Shown piece after piece: positions 9,104 through 18,051 of a DNA stretch of 39,608 bases; the first letter of the stretch is position 1; every line of letters starts with the position of its first letter. The notes below the pieces were generated by a model. The model had not been told where the DNA came from. It searched no databases and saw nothing but the letters and a program-made list of their open reading frames with translations. Both the position numbers and the translations under genes were made by a program. Source of the DNA: Chloroflexota bacterium (lineage in GTDB: Bacteria > Chloroflexota > Anaerolineae > UBA1429). Location: positions 1 through 39,608 of the forward strand of contig DUUT01000203.1 in NCBI GenBank assembly GCA_012841405.1, in the 5' to 3' direction.

Positions 9104-9601
<498 letters not shown>

Positions 9602-9622
9602 GGTGAATGCCTCTCGCTCCCC

Positions 9623-10492
9623 CTACGTCAGATACTTGCCCACTATCAGTCGCAGTTCCTCGATTCGTTCCGGCGGTATGGCATCGCGTTGCGTGATAAA
9701 GGCATCGGCGAGGGCGCTGTCGCAAGCACATTCCTGCGCCAGCGCAGCGATACGCGGGATCGCCGTCCTCAGGATCGCCTTGGATGTGCCCACGTTGGCC
9801 TGCATGTTCGCCACCACCATATCAACCGTCACACACTCCTCTGTCTCGCGCCAGCAGTCATAGTCCGTTACCATAGCGACGGTGCAGTAGTGCATCTCTG
9901 CCTCGCGAGCGAGTTTGGCCTCGGGGAGCGCCGTCATGCCGATGAGATCGCCACCGATCTGCCGGTAAAAGTTGGATTCGGCGCGCGTGGAGAACTGGGG
10001 CCCCTCCATCACGACCATGGTGCCCCCATCATGGACAGTAGCGCCCGCCTCGGTGGCAGCCTGAACCATCACGCGCCGCAGCTCTGGGCAATAGGGCTCG
10101 GCAAAAGCGATGTGCACCACGATGTCATTACCGAAGAAGGACGCCGGCCGCACTCCCTTGGTCCGGTCTAGGAGCTGGTCCGGTATCACGACGTGACGGG
10201 GTTCGAGCTCTTCGCGCAAGCTCCCCACGGCGCTGACGGAGATCAGGTGCGTCACCCCCAGTGATTTCATCGCCCACACGTTCGCTTGTGACGGCAGCTC
10301 GCTCGGGCTGATACGGTGCCCCTTGCCGTGCCGTGGGAGGAACGCCACCCGCACACCATCGAGCGTCCCCACGGTAATCGTGTCGCTGGGGCTGCCAAAG
10401 GGGGTATCGATAGCCACCGACTCGATGTCCGTCAATGCTTCGATATCGTAGAGTCCACTGCCACCGATGACGCCGACGCTGGCCTCTGGCAT
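9623..10492 (-). CDS. mtnP: S-methyl-5'-thioadenosine phosphorylase
   Basis: A purine nucleoside phosphorylase-family enzyme of 289 residues that splits methylthioadenosine into adenine and methylthioribose-1-phosphate for methionine salvage. Seen motifs are the N-terminal VGVIGGSGLY, the phosphate-binding LPRHGKGHRISPSELPSQAN, SVSAVGSLREEL, and the family segment MVVMEGPQFSTRAES with NFYRQIGGDLIGMTALPEAK. ATG 10492 has AAGGAG seven bases upstream and its own promoter at 10530-10558. No other methionine-salvage gene is adjacent, but the released adenine could feed Apt at 21109-21621. It converges with smpB with a 21-base gap and no clear terminator. Confidence 0.95.
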   Translation of the reverse strand: MPEASVGVIGGSGLYDIEALTDIESVAIDTPFGSPSDTITVGTLDGVRVAFLPRHGKGHRISPSELPSQANVWAMKSLGVTHLISVSAVGSLREELEPRHVVIPDQLLDRTKGVRPASFFGNDIVVHIAFAEPYCPELRRVMVQAATEAGATVHDGGTMVVMEGPQFSTRAESNFYRQIGGDLIGMTALPEAKLAREAEMHYCTVAMVTDYDCWRETEECVTVDMVVANMQANVGTSKAILRTAIPRIAALAQECACDSALADAFITQRDAIPPERIEELRLIVGKYLT

Positions 10493-10529
10493 CGTCCTAC
10501 TCCTTCACTCGTGTAGTGTCGTCGTGTCG

Positions 10530-10558
10530 ATTATAGATGTCCGTCAGTCCGCTGACAA
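10530..10558 (-). promoter_or_regulatory. Promoter of mtnP
   Basis: On the minus strand TTGTCA (10558-10553) and a perfect TATAAT (10535-10530) are spaced by 17 bases. The predicted start near 10523 leaves a leader of about 30 bases before ATG 10492. Confidence 0.8.
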
Positions 10559-10614
10559 GGGATGCGCGCAACTACAGGGGAGCGCCTGGTGGGCACCGCT
10601 GATCCCTCACCCCT

Positions 10615-10650
10615 TCCCCTCTTCCCGCCGCATGCGGCGGGGAGAGGGGA
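10615..10650. repeat. Palindromic intergenic repeat unit with 18-base arms
   Basis: The 18-base left arm (10615-10632) and right arm (10633-10650) are complementary with one T-G wobble and no loop, centred on GCATGC. The flanking CCCTCACCCCTT and GGGGATCGTGACG are rich in C and G runs. Its make-up resembles the pyrimidine/purine-rich palindromes scattered through many Chloroflexota and proteobacterial genomes (REP/MITE-like), but only one copy is seen in this window, so its repeated nature is inferred. Confidence 0.5.
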
Positions 10651-10892
10651 TCGTGACGCCGCAGCGTTTCCTGTCGCGGCAGAGGCCCGGCGCTAGGAGC
10701 GCCACCCCAATCTGCGCGGACGTGTACTGCAAGGCAGGCTTGGCAGGCGCAAGAGGCGTATCTCTGAGCCGGTGGAGCGCGGTTAGCGCCACGATCCGGG
10801 TTTGGGATCGGCACCTCGGCCTGCGGCACACCAGAGCGCGTTCACCCGGCTGAACGTCTGGAATCCTGGACACACCCAGTCCCGTTCTTGTC

Positions 10893-10922
10893 CTGGCAAT
10901 TTCCGTAGGAGTGTGGTATAAT
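10893..10922 (+). promoter_or_regulatory. Promoter of ssrA
   Basis: A perfect TATAAT (10917-10922) with CTGGCA (10893-10898) 18 bases upstream. It lies 10 bases before the mature 5' end of tmRNA, consistent with a short leader removed by RNase P. Confidence 0.7.
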
Positions 10923-10932
10923 ACCGTCGCCT

Positions 10933-11322
10933 GGGGATGACAGGCTTCGACAGGGAGGGCTGATCAGCGATTGCAGGCCGAGGTGCCTCACCCTCGTTAA
11001 TCAGGGGCAACACGATAAGTGCCAACAACACTTACGCTCCGGCTTATGCAATGGCCGCGTAAGCGGTCACTCTAAGCCACCGGTCGACAGAGTCGACCGC
11101 GTCCGCCTCCTGGCTTTGCCCGAGAGCCGGAGAACGGGCGTCGACTAATTCGGGATCCGGGGCGCGCGACGCCGATACCGCCGCCTCAAAGATGCATCGG
11201 CTGGTAGCCCGAGGACTCGGTCGGTCGAGGACCGGGCTATAAGAAAACAATGACCGACTATGCCTGTAGTATATCTCTGGTCGAACTTTCTGGACGCGGG
11301 TTCGATTCCCGCCATCTCCACC
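10933..11322 (+). ncRNA. ssrA: Transfer-messenger RNA (tmRNA)
   Basis: The 5' end GGGGATGACAGGCTTCGACA and the 3' end GGGTTCGATTCCCGCC followed by ATCTCC are the hallmark ends of a one-piece tmRNA. The acceptor stem pairs 10933-10939 (GGGGATG) with 11313-11319 (CATCTCC) with one G-U pair; the T-arm loop TTCGATT is at 11301-11307. Position 11320 is the discriminator A; the genome then reads CCT, so the final A of CCA must be added after transcription. The tag reading frame begins at GCC 11021. The middle contains several GC-rich pairing segments expected for the pseudoknots, for example 11086-11101. tmRNA rescues stalled ribosomes with SmpB. Confidence 0.97.
11021..11062 (+). other. tmRNA proteolysis-tag reading frame
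   Basis: From the resume codon GCC at 11021 the frame reads A-N-N-T-Y-A-P-A-Y-A-M-A-A and stops at TAA 11060-11062. The ending AMAA resembles the usual ALAA/AVAA degradation signal. The preceding CGATAAGT is the expected type of upstream positioning sequence. Confidence 0.88.
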
Positions 11323-11343
11323 TAGGGCGCACAGCGCCGACGT

Positions 11344-11373
11344 GACGCGACTCCCGATGAGCGGAGTCGCGTC
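11344..11373 (+). terminator. Terminator-like hairpin after ssrA
   Basis: GACGCGACTCC (11344-11354) pairs perfectly with GGAGTCGCGTC (11363-11373), an 11-base-pair stem with an 8-base loop. It starts 21 bases after the mature tmRNA end. The tail GTGCTTTCG is only weakly T-rich. Confidence 0.75.
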
Positions 11374-11481
11374 GTGCTTTCGCCCCCTTCCCTCCTCGCC
11401 TACTTCGTGCCGGGCCTTCGCGTGGTTTGTCCGATGTGCTGGGGTGTGTCCAACATATCGCGACGTGCACCACAGGCGTAC

Positions 11482-11511
11482 TTGACTCTGACGCTGCCCG
11501 ACGGCTATGAT
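11482..11511 (+). promoter_or_regulatory. Promoter of the MtaA-like gene
   Basis: TTGACT (11482-11487) and TATGAT (11506-11511), spacer 18. It lies in the 300-base gap after ssrA; the remaining sequence there (11374-11480) shows nothing recognisable. Transcription would begin near 11518, before ATG 11626. Confidence 0.6.
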
Positions 11512-11625
11512 GCCCCTCGCTGATGTGCCTTCGCAGGCAACGGGATGCGCAATCCCCGGGATCTGTCGGCGAGCGTGGGCCTGCGCTATCGTATCAAGCG
11601 ACCGGCGAAAGGGTGTAGAGCCACC

Positions 11626-12660
11626 ATGTCTATCGTTATGTCATCACGGCGACGCTTCTTGGCGTCGCTGCTTCGGGGCCCCGTGGATCGCCCGGCGGTT
11701 GCGAGTCCAACCTCCGTTGCCACCGTGGAACAGATGGAGCAGACGGGAGCATTCTTCCCCGATGTCCATCGCGATGGCGCAGCGATGGCACGGCTGGCCG
11801 CAGCTGCCGTGGACACTCTCGGCTATGACGCCATCATGCCCGTGTTCAGCGTCGTGCAAGAGGCCGCTGCGCTGGGCTGCCCGGTGGACTGGGGAAGCGT
11901 GGACACGATGCCCACCGTACGCGCACCCCTCTGGACCGGGCCGGATCAGGTACAGATTCCAGCCGCCTTTCTCGAGGGGCCTCCGATTCGTACAGTACTC
12001 GACGCCATACGCGTCCTACGCGCCACGTACGGCCACCGCGTAGCGATCATTGGCAAAGTGATGGGGCCGTGGACCCTCGCCTATCACGTCTATGGCCTCC
12101 AGGAGTTCCTCACCGATACCCTGCTGGCGCCCAAGCGCGTGCGCGAGTTCCTCGAGGCGCTCTCGGCCGTAACGCTCGCCTTTGGGCGCGCGCAGCTCGC
12201 CGCTGGCGCCGACGCCCTCTGCCTGGCCGACCATGCGACGGGTGATCTGGTGCGCGGTACGATGTACCGCGACCTACTGCAGCCTATCCACCGGCGCCTT
12301 GTGCGCGATGTGGGTGGGCCGACGGTACTCCATATCTGCGGCAACACCCTCGATCGCCTCGGCTACATCGCCGATGCCGGCTTTGACGCCTTTCACTTTG
12401 ACTCCAAGGTGGATGCCTTCGATGCTGTGAACGCCGTCGGTGACCGTCTGGCCCTCGTGGGGAACGTCAACAACCCAGAGACCCTGTTGCGCGGGACGCC
12501 CGAGGAGGTAGCGGCGCAGGCTCGCAGGGCCATCAACGCGGGGGTGCGCATCATCGGCCCCGAGTGCGCCGTGCCACTACGCACCCCGCTGGAGAACCTC
12601 ATCGCCATCCGCCACGCCGTCGAGGAGGCCGCACGGAGAAAAGGCGGTCACCGCGAGTGA
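11626..12660 (+). CDS. Uroporphyrinogen decarboxylase-family corrinoid methyltransferase (MtaA/CmuA-like)
   Basis: A 344-residue TIM-barrel protein of the UroD superfamily; ATG 11626 fits the family N-terminus (SSRRRFLASLLRGPVDRPAV) better than the upstream 11545 start. The N-terminal SPTSVATVEQMEQTGAFFPD is typical of the MtaA/CmuA branch rather than of haem-pathway HemE. It has the zinc-site pattern of methylcobamide:thiol methyltransferases, His236-x-Cys238 in HICGNT and Cys314 in GPECAVP. Such enzymes move methyl groups between a corrinoid protein and a thiol. No corrinoid protein (MtaC type) or substrate methyltransferase (MtaB type) is nearby, so the donor and acceptor are unknown. Many bacteria without methanogenesis carry such lone copies. 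Confidence 0.88.
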   Translation: MSIVMSSRRRFLASLLRGPVDRPAVASPTSVATVEQMEQTGAFFPDVHRDGAAMARLAAAAVDTLGYDAIMPVFSVVQEAAALGCPVDWGSVDTMPTVRAPLWTGPDQVQIPAAFLEGPPIRTVLDAIRVLRATYGHRVAIIGKVMGPWTLAYHVYGLQEFLTDTLLAPKRVREFLEALSAVTLAFGRAQLAAGADALCLADHATGDLVRGTMYRDLLQPIHRRLVRDVGGPTVLHICGNTLDRLGYIADAGFDAFHFDSKVDAFDAVNAVGDRLALVGNVNNPETLLRGTPEEVAAQARRAINAGVRIIGPECAVPLRTPLENLIAIRHAVEEAARRKGGHRE

Positions 12661-12674
12661 TAGGAGCCAAACCT

Positions 12675-12725
12675 GCGCCGAGACCGCAGAGCAGCATGCA
12701 TTGCCATGATTCGCGGTCTCGGCGC
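12675..12725. terminator. Bidirectional terminator-like hairpin
   Basis: Perfect 13-base arms GCGCCGAGACCGC (12675-12687) and GCGGTCTCGGCGC (12713-12725) around a 25-base loop, placed between the convergent MtaA-like gene and the minus-strand gene ending at 12752. T-tracts are poor on both sides. Confidence 0.6.
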
Positions 12726-12751
12726 TTCGGGGTACAGCTCGCGATACAGCC

Positions 12752-13324
12752 TCACCCACTGCGGGGCTTGGCCAGGATCTCGCGGATCTCGAGGTCGAGG
12801 AACGTGTGCGCATAGGCTGGCTTGACCACGATGGCCGTGTCCGCGCCGGTGCTCGAGCCAGCAATCGCGATTGCTTCCTCGTTCACATCGATCTCTCCCG
12901 CTTCCGCGGCCATCACCACGCACTCGACGGCCACCTTCATCCCTTGGCAGAAGCAGTACAGCGTGTCCCGCACGATCTCGTCAGCGGACCTCCCCCCGTG
13001 CTTGGAGGTGAACGCCGACGCCACGCCATCCCCCAGGGCGTGGATGCCTGTCACGACGGCAATCCCCTCAGCGCGCAGCGCGGCCTTGGTCTCGCTGTCC
13101 ATGCACCATCCCTTCTCGTCCCAGCCGTACCCGATGGTCACCGCCACAACACGAATGCCAAGCGGAACACACAGCGCCTGGGCACGACGAGCCGTATCGC
13201 CATGGGATGACGCCACGACCATCTGGCGGATGCCGAGGGCGCGGGCGCGCTCTACGGAGACCCGCAGTGTTTCGTCGGTGTTCTCAGGTCCAGGGCGCTC
13301 AAAACAGAGTGTGACGAGTTCCAT
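12752..13324 (-). CDS. Pyruvate kinase alpha/beta domain-like protein (COG1751 type)
   Basis: A 190-residue protein from ATG 13324, with AGGAGG six bases upstream. It resembles the stand-alone proteins related to the C-terminal allosteric domain of pyruvate kinase: NTDETLRVSVERARALGIRQ, MVVASSHGDTARRA, RVVAVTIGYGWDEKG, a TGIHALGDGVASAF loop, and a C-terminal AIAIAGSSTGADTAIVVKPA. The catalytic barrel of pyruvate kinase is absent, so it is not a kinase. The molecular function of this family is not established; the GSSTGADT loop suggests a bound phosphate or small ligand. It is last in a run of five minus-strand genes, 49 bases after the subtilase gene. Confidence 0.8.
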   Translation of the reverse strand: MELVTLCFERPGPENTDETLRVSVERARALGIRQMVVASSHGDTARRAQALCVPLGIRVVAVTIGYGWDEKGWCMDSETKAALRAEGIAVVTGIHALGDGVASAFTSKHGGRSADEIVRDTLYCFCQGMKVAVECVVMAAEAGEIDVNEEAIAIAGSSTGADTAIVVKPAYAHTFLDLEIREILAKPRSG

Positions 13325-13373
13325 AGTGTCCCTCCTGCTGATAGCTGTGATGTCGGCTGCCCTGGCGCCGCCA

Positions 13374-16300
13374 TCAGGGCAGCGCGGCAGCGTTTGCTAC
13401 GAGCGTGAACCACGTGCGGAGCAGCACGCGGGTGCGTACGATGCGCTCATAGGTCTGCGAACCTGCGGTGTAGCGCCCCGTGGCCGCGATCACCGTTCCC
13501 GGCGCGACATCGTCGTTGATGCGCACCACCAGACGTACCTCGACAGACGTATTCGGAGCCAGCTCTGCGCTGAACGCCAGGGTGTTTGTCCCTGCATCGA
13601 ACGAGACACCCGCCCCGCTATGGGACACGTAGGTAGTGCCGGCCGGCACTGCCAGGGTCAAGCTCACTGTCGTCGCGGCGTCACCGGTGTTCTGAAGAAC
13701 CGTGCGATACTCCAGGGTATCACCGGGCAGGGCCTCCGTTCGATCCACCGCGAGCGTCGAGCCCCCGCCGGGCACGGCAGTGACGACATCCTCGGTCACA
13801 GCCGTATGCCCCAGCGCGTCCCTCGCCTCCACCGTGACGGTGTACTCACCGGCCTCCGGGAAGGCAAAGTGGATGACCGGCGCCGAGCTGCTCGTCTCGA
13901 GTAGCACCTCTTCTCCGCGAGCGATGCGCCAACGATAGCCCGTGATACGCGCGCCGACGGATGACGTCGCACTGGCCTCCAGGCGCGAGAGGTCAACGAG
14001 GCCAGCTGCTGTCGGCACCAGCATAACAGTGACCTCATCATTCAGCCAGTCGAGGGCGCGCGCGAGCAGCTGCGCGCGGCTGGTCAGCCCGTCGCGGTTG
14101 TTCACACCCTCTACACCGAAGGAGAGATACGCGCTGCGATAGACGATGTCCTGCACTCGATCCTCGAGGGTGGGATCGTCCCACTTGATGACGCCCACAT
14201 ACCCCGCTTCGATGGGCCGTGCGTCCACAGCCTGCAAAATCGGCGCCACGAGGTCGAGATCCGAGCCATCCGGGACGCCCCCGGGCGCAATCTCATCGAT
14301 GGTCGTCTGGTTACCCTCGCCGTCGCCCTCAAGCCCCAAGTCGAGGGCGACCTGGCGCATCGGCGAATCGCCCAACCCTACGACGGCGATCTCGCTCGAT
14401 CGGGGCCGCATGGCGGCGTCATTTGGCGCAAAGACGTTCCCCTGCAACCACCGGGCACCCAGGTAAAAGTGATAGAGATCGGCGCGACCAAACACCGGGT
14501 CGGGGTTGGGGTTCACGTCACTCGCCTGGGCAAGGTTCTGGCCAATGGCCAGCAGTCGTCCGCCGCCATCGAGATAGTCGGCCAACAGCTGCAGATCAAT
14601 GGGAGTGAGCGGGGTGTCCACCACAAACGTCCCAAAGGGGCTCTTGTTGTCACCGGTAAGCCAGATAATGGTGCCGTAGCGTTGCAGCGTCGGCAGATCG
14701 GGAATCGTCTGCGGATTGTCAAAGCGCACATCGGCGTCCCAATAGGAGTAGCTGTAGGGCAGCGCCTCCAGGACGGGGGTGATAACGCGTGCATAGTCGG
14801 TGAACGTGTCAAAGTTAGAAAAGTCGTTGTCGATGAGCAGGATATCGGCCGCCTCTACGGCCGGCTCTATGTGTGCCCACAGCGGCACGTGGACGGCCCC
14901 GCTGGCACTCGACAACACGAGATCTGCCGTCGCATCCCCTGCGCCGGCCGCGGTGCTAACGGTCACTCGCACAGGTGCCGTTACCGTCGCGCCAGGCGTG
15001 ACTCGAACGTCGCCCGGCATCTCCACTGAGATCATCCCCTCCACACTGGCGGATAGCGTATAGGCGATCTCTGCGCCGGATGTACGCGTATCCGTCACCG
15101 TGAGGGGCACCGTAACGGCTTGCCCCGCCTGGATCTCTGCCAACGCGATGCTGGGCGGATCCACCAACAGGGGCGCCGCTGTGGCCGCCGCAGCGTCCAG
15201 CAGCCCGGCACCTCGTGCCAATACGCCTGCGGGCTCTGTCGCCTCGGCATCCACCCACAGGTTCGCGGTATCAGCGGTGCCCATCAGCGCTGCCTTGACC
15301 TCGGCGTGCCCCCAGTCGGGATGTGCCTGCAGCACGAGTGCGGCCGCACCCGCCACATGCGCCGCGGCAACACTCGTACCCGACATCTGCTCGTACCGCA
15401 TCGGCGTTCGCGAGGCGGAGAGCACCGAGACGCCGGGGGCTACCAGATCGGGCTTGAGGTACCGCATGAACGCGGGGCCGCGGGCGCTATTCTCCCATAC
15501 CACCCCCGGGGTTACCTCGGTGATGCGCGCTCGTGGGTCGAGCTGGAGGGTGGCATTGGGGTACAGCGTGCGCCACGACGCGATGCGCTCCCCCGCACTC
15601 TGTGAGACCATAACGGCGGGGATGCCGATCCTGCCCGGCGCGCAGAACTCGCCAGAACAGGCGAAATCCATCACCGCCTCCTCCGTGTTCAGGATGACAA
15701 CGGCGACGGCTCCGGCCTGCTGGGCGTAGAATACCTTGTCAGCAAAGGGGCATTCCCCACGCTCGATGAGGGCGATCTGCCCCTCGAGGATGCCCGCCGG
15801 CAACGGTTCACAGGCGAGCCGAAACGCGCCACCGCCAATCTCGCCCACGGTGATGAACGTCGTCGGCCCAAAGACATCCTCCAGGGGAGCGCCAAACAGC
15901 GCCACCCCCAATGGAAGGTTCTGCAGAAAAGCCGGCACGTCGCCGGGACTTGTCACGTCGAGATGGTTGCGGGCCAGGATGGGCGTCTTGGTCACGGCGC
16001 CTACGGATATCGTGGGGTCATAGCCCCCCAGGAGGGTGCTGGCTGAGCCATAGGCGGGCCCCTGGTTGCCCGCCGCCGACACCACCACGATTCCCGCATC
16101 GATCGCGGCCTGCACTGCGGACGCCTCGGCGGTTACGAACGGCAGCCGTGGCGAAGCGCTCTCCCAGCTGCTGAGGATCACATCGGCGCCGTCGGCGATG
16201 GCGTCGTCCAGCGCCTTGAGCACTTCGGTGGAGCGCGCCTCTTCAACGCCGGTGCGCTCGCCGCGGTAAAAGATGCGATAGTTCATCAGCTGCGCGCCCG

Positions 16301-17192
16301 GCGCCACGCCGGACAACGCGAGTGAGAGGCCGTTCACCGTGGCGGTCACGGGAATGCCGGCCGCTACGGCCGCCACATGGGTGCCGTGCGGCGCCGAGTC
16401 GGGGCCCGGTGCCGGCGTGCCCTCGCCCTCGAGGGGTGGATCCGTCGGGCGAAAGTAGACGCGTGCGGCAATCACCTTGGGCGTGGTAAAGCGCTCATCG
16501 CCCAACGGAAAGCCGGCTGGGTAGGAGAACGCGTTCGGAGCCAGCATGGGGTGGGTTATGTCGATGCCATTGTCCAGCACCGCGATACGTACGCCGGCAC
16601 CGGCCTGCGCTTGCCCTCCCAGCGCCGACCAGGCTGCAGGCGCACCAACCATTGCGAGGCTCGAAAACAGCGCTGGGCGATAGGTGATCTCGTCGAATAC
16701 GGCGCGCACGCCGGGGATCTCGGCCAGCGCGGCAACTGCCGCCTCGTCATCGTCCGGCAGGCGCACGGCCAGGCCATTGAACGCCCACTGGTACCGCTCC
16801 ACGACCTCTGCTCCGGCCACCGTCGATGCCACGGCAACGCTGGCTGCCTCTTGCTCTGCCTCAAGGTCCATACGGTAGGCACTCGCCTCAGCCTGCAGTG
16901 CAAGACCTTGTTCGGCGTCCTGTCCTGGGCCGAATGCCTGTGCCACTGCGGGCGCCTCGAGCTGCACGATGACACGGCGTTCTTCAGCATCCTGCATGGT
17001 GATGGATGCGCTGCGTGCACGCGGCGTGGACGCCGCCACGTGTGTGTTGAGCTCGAGGATCAGAGGCGAAAAAAGACAGGCGAGCGCGGCGAGGCAGCGC
17101 ACGAGGGAAACATGCCTACGGCGTCGCGCCGGGATGGGCGTGGCGGCCTGTGGAACAGGCGACATTCGCCGATCGAGGGGTACCGGCACCAT
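13374..17192 (-). CDS. Large secreted subtilisin-like (S8) protease with PA, amidotransferase-like, PKD and DUF11-like domains
   Basis: A 1272-residue extracellular protease from ATG 17192, with GGAGG seven bases upstream. A hydrophobic secretion segment lies at about 28-48, after an unusually long basic N-terminus. The propeptide (about 70-170) precedes the S8 domain with Asp207 (VLDNGID), His269 (HGTHVAAVAAG), oxyanion Asn376 (AAGNQGP) and Ser607 (GTSVAAAHVAG). A PA domain is inserted at about 440-545 (ALIERGECPFADKVFYAQQAG). Downstream lie a beta domain (about 670-780), a Rossmann-like segment (about 782-1052, ILLIDNDFSNFDTF and YLDGGGRLLAIGQN) that looks like a class I amidotransferase-like fold, a PKD-like domain (about 1055-1140) and a DUF11-type domain (about 1145-1258). 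The active site is complete. It probably degrades proteins outside the cell. Confidence 0.93.
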   Translation of the reverse strand: MVPVPLDRRMSPVPQAATPIPARRRRHVSLVRCLAALACLFSPLILELNTHVAASTPRARSASITMQDAEERRVIVQLEAPAVAQAFGPGQDAEQGLALQAEASAYRMDLEAEQEAASVAVASTVAGAEVVERYQWAFNGLAVRLPDDDEAAVAALAEIPGVRAVFDEITYRPALFSSLAMVGAPAAWSALGGQAQAGAGVRIAVLDNGIDITHPMLAPNAFSYPAGFPLGDERFTTPKVIAARVYFRPTDPPLEGEGTPAPGPDSAPHGTHVAAVAAGIPVTATVNGLSLALSGVAPGAQLMNYRIFYRGERTGVEEARSTEVLKALDDAIADGADVILSSWESASPRLPFVTAEASAVQAAIDAGIVVVSAAGNQGPAYGSASTLLGGYDPTISVGAVTKTPILARNHLDVTSPGDVPAFLQNLPLGVALFGAPLEDVFGPTTFITVGEIGGGAFRLACEPLPAGILEGQIALIERGECPFADKVFYAQQAGAVAVVILNTEEAVMDFACSGEFCAPGRIGIPAVMVSQSAGERIASWRTLYPNATLQLDPRARITEVTPGVVWENSARGPAFMRYLKPDLVAPGVSVLSASRTPMRYEQMSGTSVAAAHVAGAAALVLQAHPDWGHAEVKAALMGTADTANLWVDAEATEPAGVLARGAGLLDAAAATAAPLLVDPPSIALAEIQAGQAVTVPLTVTDTRTSGAEIAYTLSASVEGMISVEMPGDVRVTPGATVTAPVRVTVSTAAGAGDATADLVLSSASGAVHVPLWAHIEPAVEAADILLIDNDFSNFDTFTDYARVITPVLEALPYSYSYWDADVRFDNPQTIPDLPTLQRYGTIIWLTGDNKSPFGTFVVDTPLTPIDLQLLADYLDGGGRLLAIGQNLAQASDVNPNPDPVFGRADLYHFYLGARWLQGNVFAPNDAAMRPRSSEIAVVGLGDSPMRQVALDLGLEGDGEGNQTTIDEIAPGGVPDGSDLDLVAPILQAVDARPIEAGYVGVIKWDDPTLEDRVQDIVYRSAYLSFGVEGVNNRDGLTSRAQLLARALDWLNDEVTVMLVPTAAGLVDLSRLEASATSSVGARITGYRWRIARGEEVLLETSSSAPVIHFAFPEAGEYTVTVEARDALGHTAVTEDVVTAVPGGGSTLAVDRTEALPGDTLEYRTVLQNTGDAATTVSLTLAVPAGTTYVSHSGAGVSFDAGTNTLAFSAELAPNTSVEVRLVVRINDDVAPGTVIAATGRYTAGSQTYERIVRTRVLLRTWFTLVANAAALP

Positions 17193-17241
17193 GGCTCATC
17201 CTCCAGGGTAAGGAGCGGCGCCGACAGGGGATGGCCCGCCC

Positions 17242-18051
17242 CTAGAACTCGGTCCCGCCTTGTATCGTCACGGAGAGATCGATCGTTAGGGGGCACACGG
17301 ATATGACACGATCAACGAGGAGCGCCTTGGCATCACTGTCGGGTTCCAGCGTGGCGGCGGTTACGTGGCGGTGGTAACCGCGGAGGCGAGGCGACCCGTC
17401 GGGGCCCTCAACGACTGTGGGCTCATAATACCGCTGGCGCGTCAGCCGCGTCAACCGCCAGGGCGTCTCTGGCGTCGCATCGCTGGGTACGTCCACCTTG
17501 AGGATGTCCGCCCCCGGTGGAAAGGGGCGAGCGAGTGCGTACTGCGCGAGGCGTCGCGCAAAGGCAGCGGCTGCCGCAAAGTCGACAGCCTCGCTGTGGG
17601 AAAAGTGGTGCGCAGTGTCGGTCTCGAGGGAGATGGCGATGGAGGGAATCCCAAAGCTAGCGGCCTCGATGGCACAACCGACCGTCCCCGAGGCCGTCAC
17701 GCCGATCCCCACGTTTTCGCCATAGTTGATCCCGGCGATCAACAGTGTCACCGGCCGCTGCGCTGCCAGGAGTACACCCGCCCGAACCGCAGAGGCTGGG
17801 GTCGCCTCCACCGAGTATGCGGTGACAAGGTGGCCATCCGTCGGTATCCTCTCGGGCCGCAAGGGCCCGATGGGCCCCAAGGCGCGTCCCGTCGACGACT
17901 GCTGGTGCCGCGGCGCTACGACGATGACGTCTCCGAGATCGGCGACGGCTCTCGCCAAGGCGTGCAGCCCTGGCGAGGCGATACCATCGTCGTTTGTCAG
18001 GAGGATAAGCGGCCGCGTGCCCTGCTCCCGTGAGGTCGACCAGCGGCTCAT
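17242..18051 (-). CDS. surE: 5'/3'-nucleotidase SurE
   Basis: A 269-residue metal-dependent phosphatase that removes phosphate from nucleoside monophosphates and related small phosphates. ATG 18051 is chosen because it overlaps the stop of the glycosyltransferase gene in an ATGA arrangement; an upstream start at 18102 lies further inside that gene. The SurE signature LLTNDDGIASPGLHALA is present with both metal-site Asp residues, then VVAPRHQQSSTGRA, the Asn of AGINYGENVG, and TASGTVGCAIEAASFGIPSIAIS. Coupled translation with the glycosyltransferase suggests that the phosphatase may act on its phosphorylated product, but SurE is also a general housekeeping enzyme, so this is only an inference. 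Confidence 0.95.
   Translation of the reverse strand: MSRWSTSREQGTRPLILLTNDDGIASPGLHALARAVADLGDVIVVAPRHQQSSTGRALGPIGPLRPERIPTDGHLVTAYSVEATPASAVRAGVLLAAQRPVTLLIAGINYGENVGIGVTASGTVGCAIEAASFGIPSIAISLETDTAHHFSHSEAVDFAAAAAFARRLAQYALARPFPPGADILKVDVPSDATPETPWRLTRLTRQRYYEPTVVEGPDGSPRLRGYHRHVTAATLEPDSDAKALLVDRVISVCPLTIDLSVTIQGGTEF

Larger units (their letters stand above)
10493..10932. other. 440-base intergenic region between mtnP and ssrA
   Basis: This divergent region holds the mtnP promoter, an 18-base-arm palindromic repeat and the ssrA promoter, each listed separately. The rest, about 10651-10890, shows no gene: open frames there have no recognisable protein features. Confidence 0.5.

Noticed and set aside
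11291..11322. tRNA-like T-arm and acceptor
   Set aside because: It is the 3' tRNA-like end of the tmRNA, not a separate tRNA gene; no other tRNA was found in the window.
16377..17306. 309-codon plus-strand open frame opposite the subtilase
   Set aside because: The antisense subtilase has a complete catalytic triad and signal peptide, so this is a shadow.
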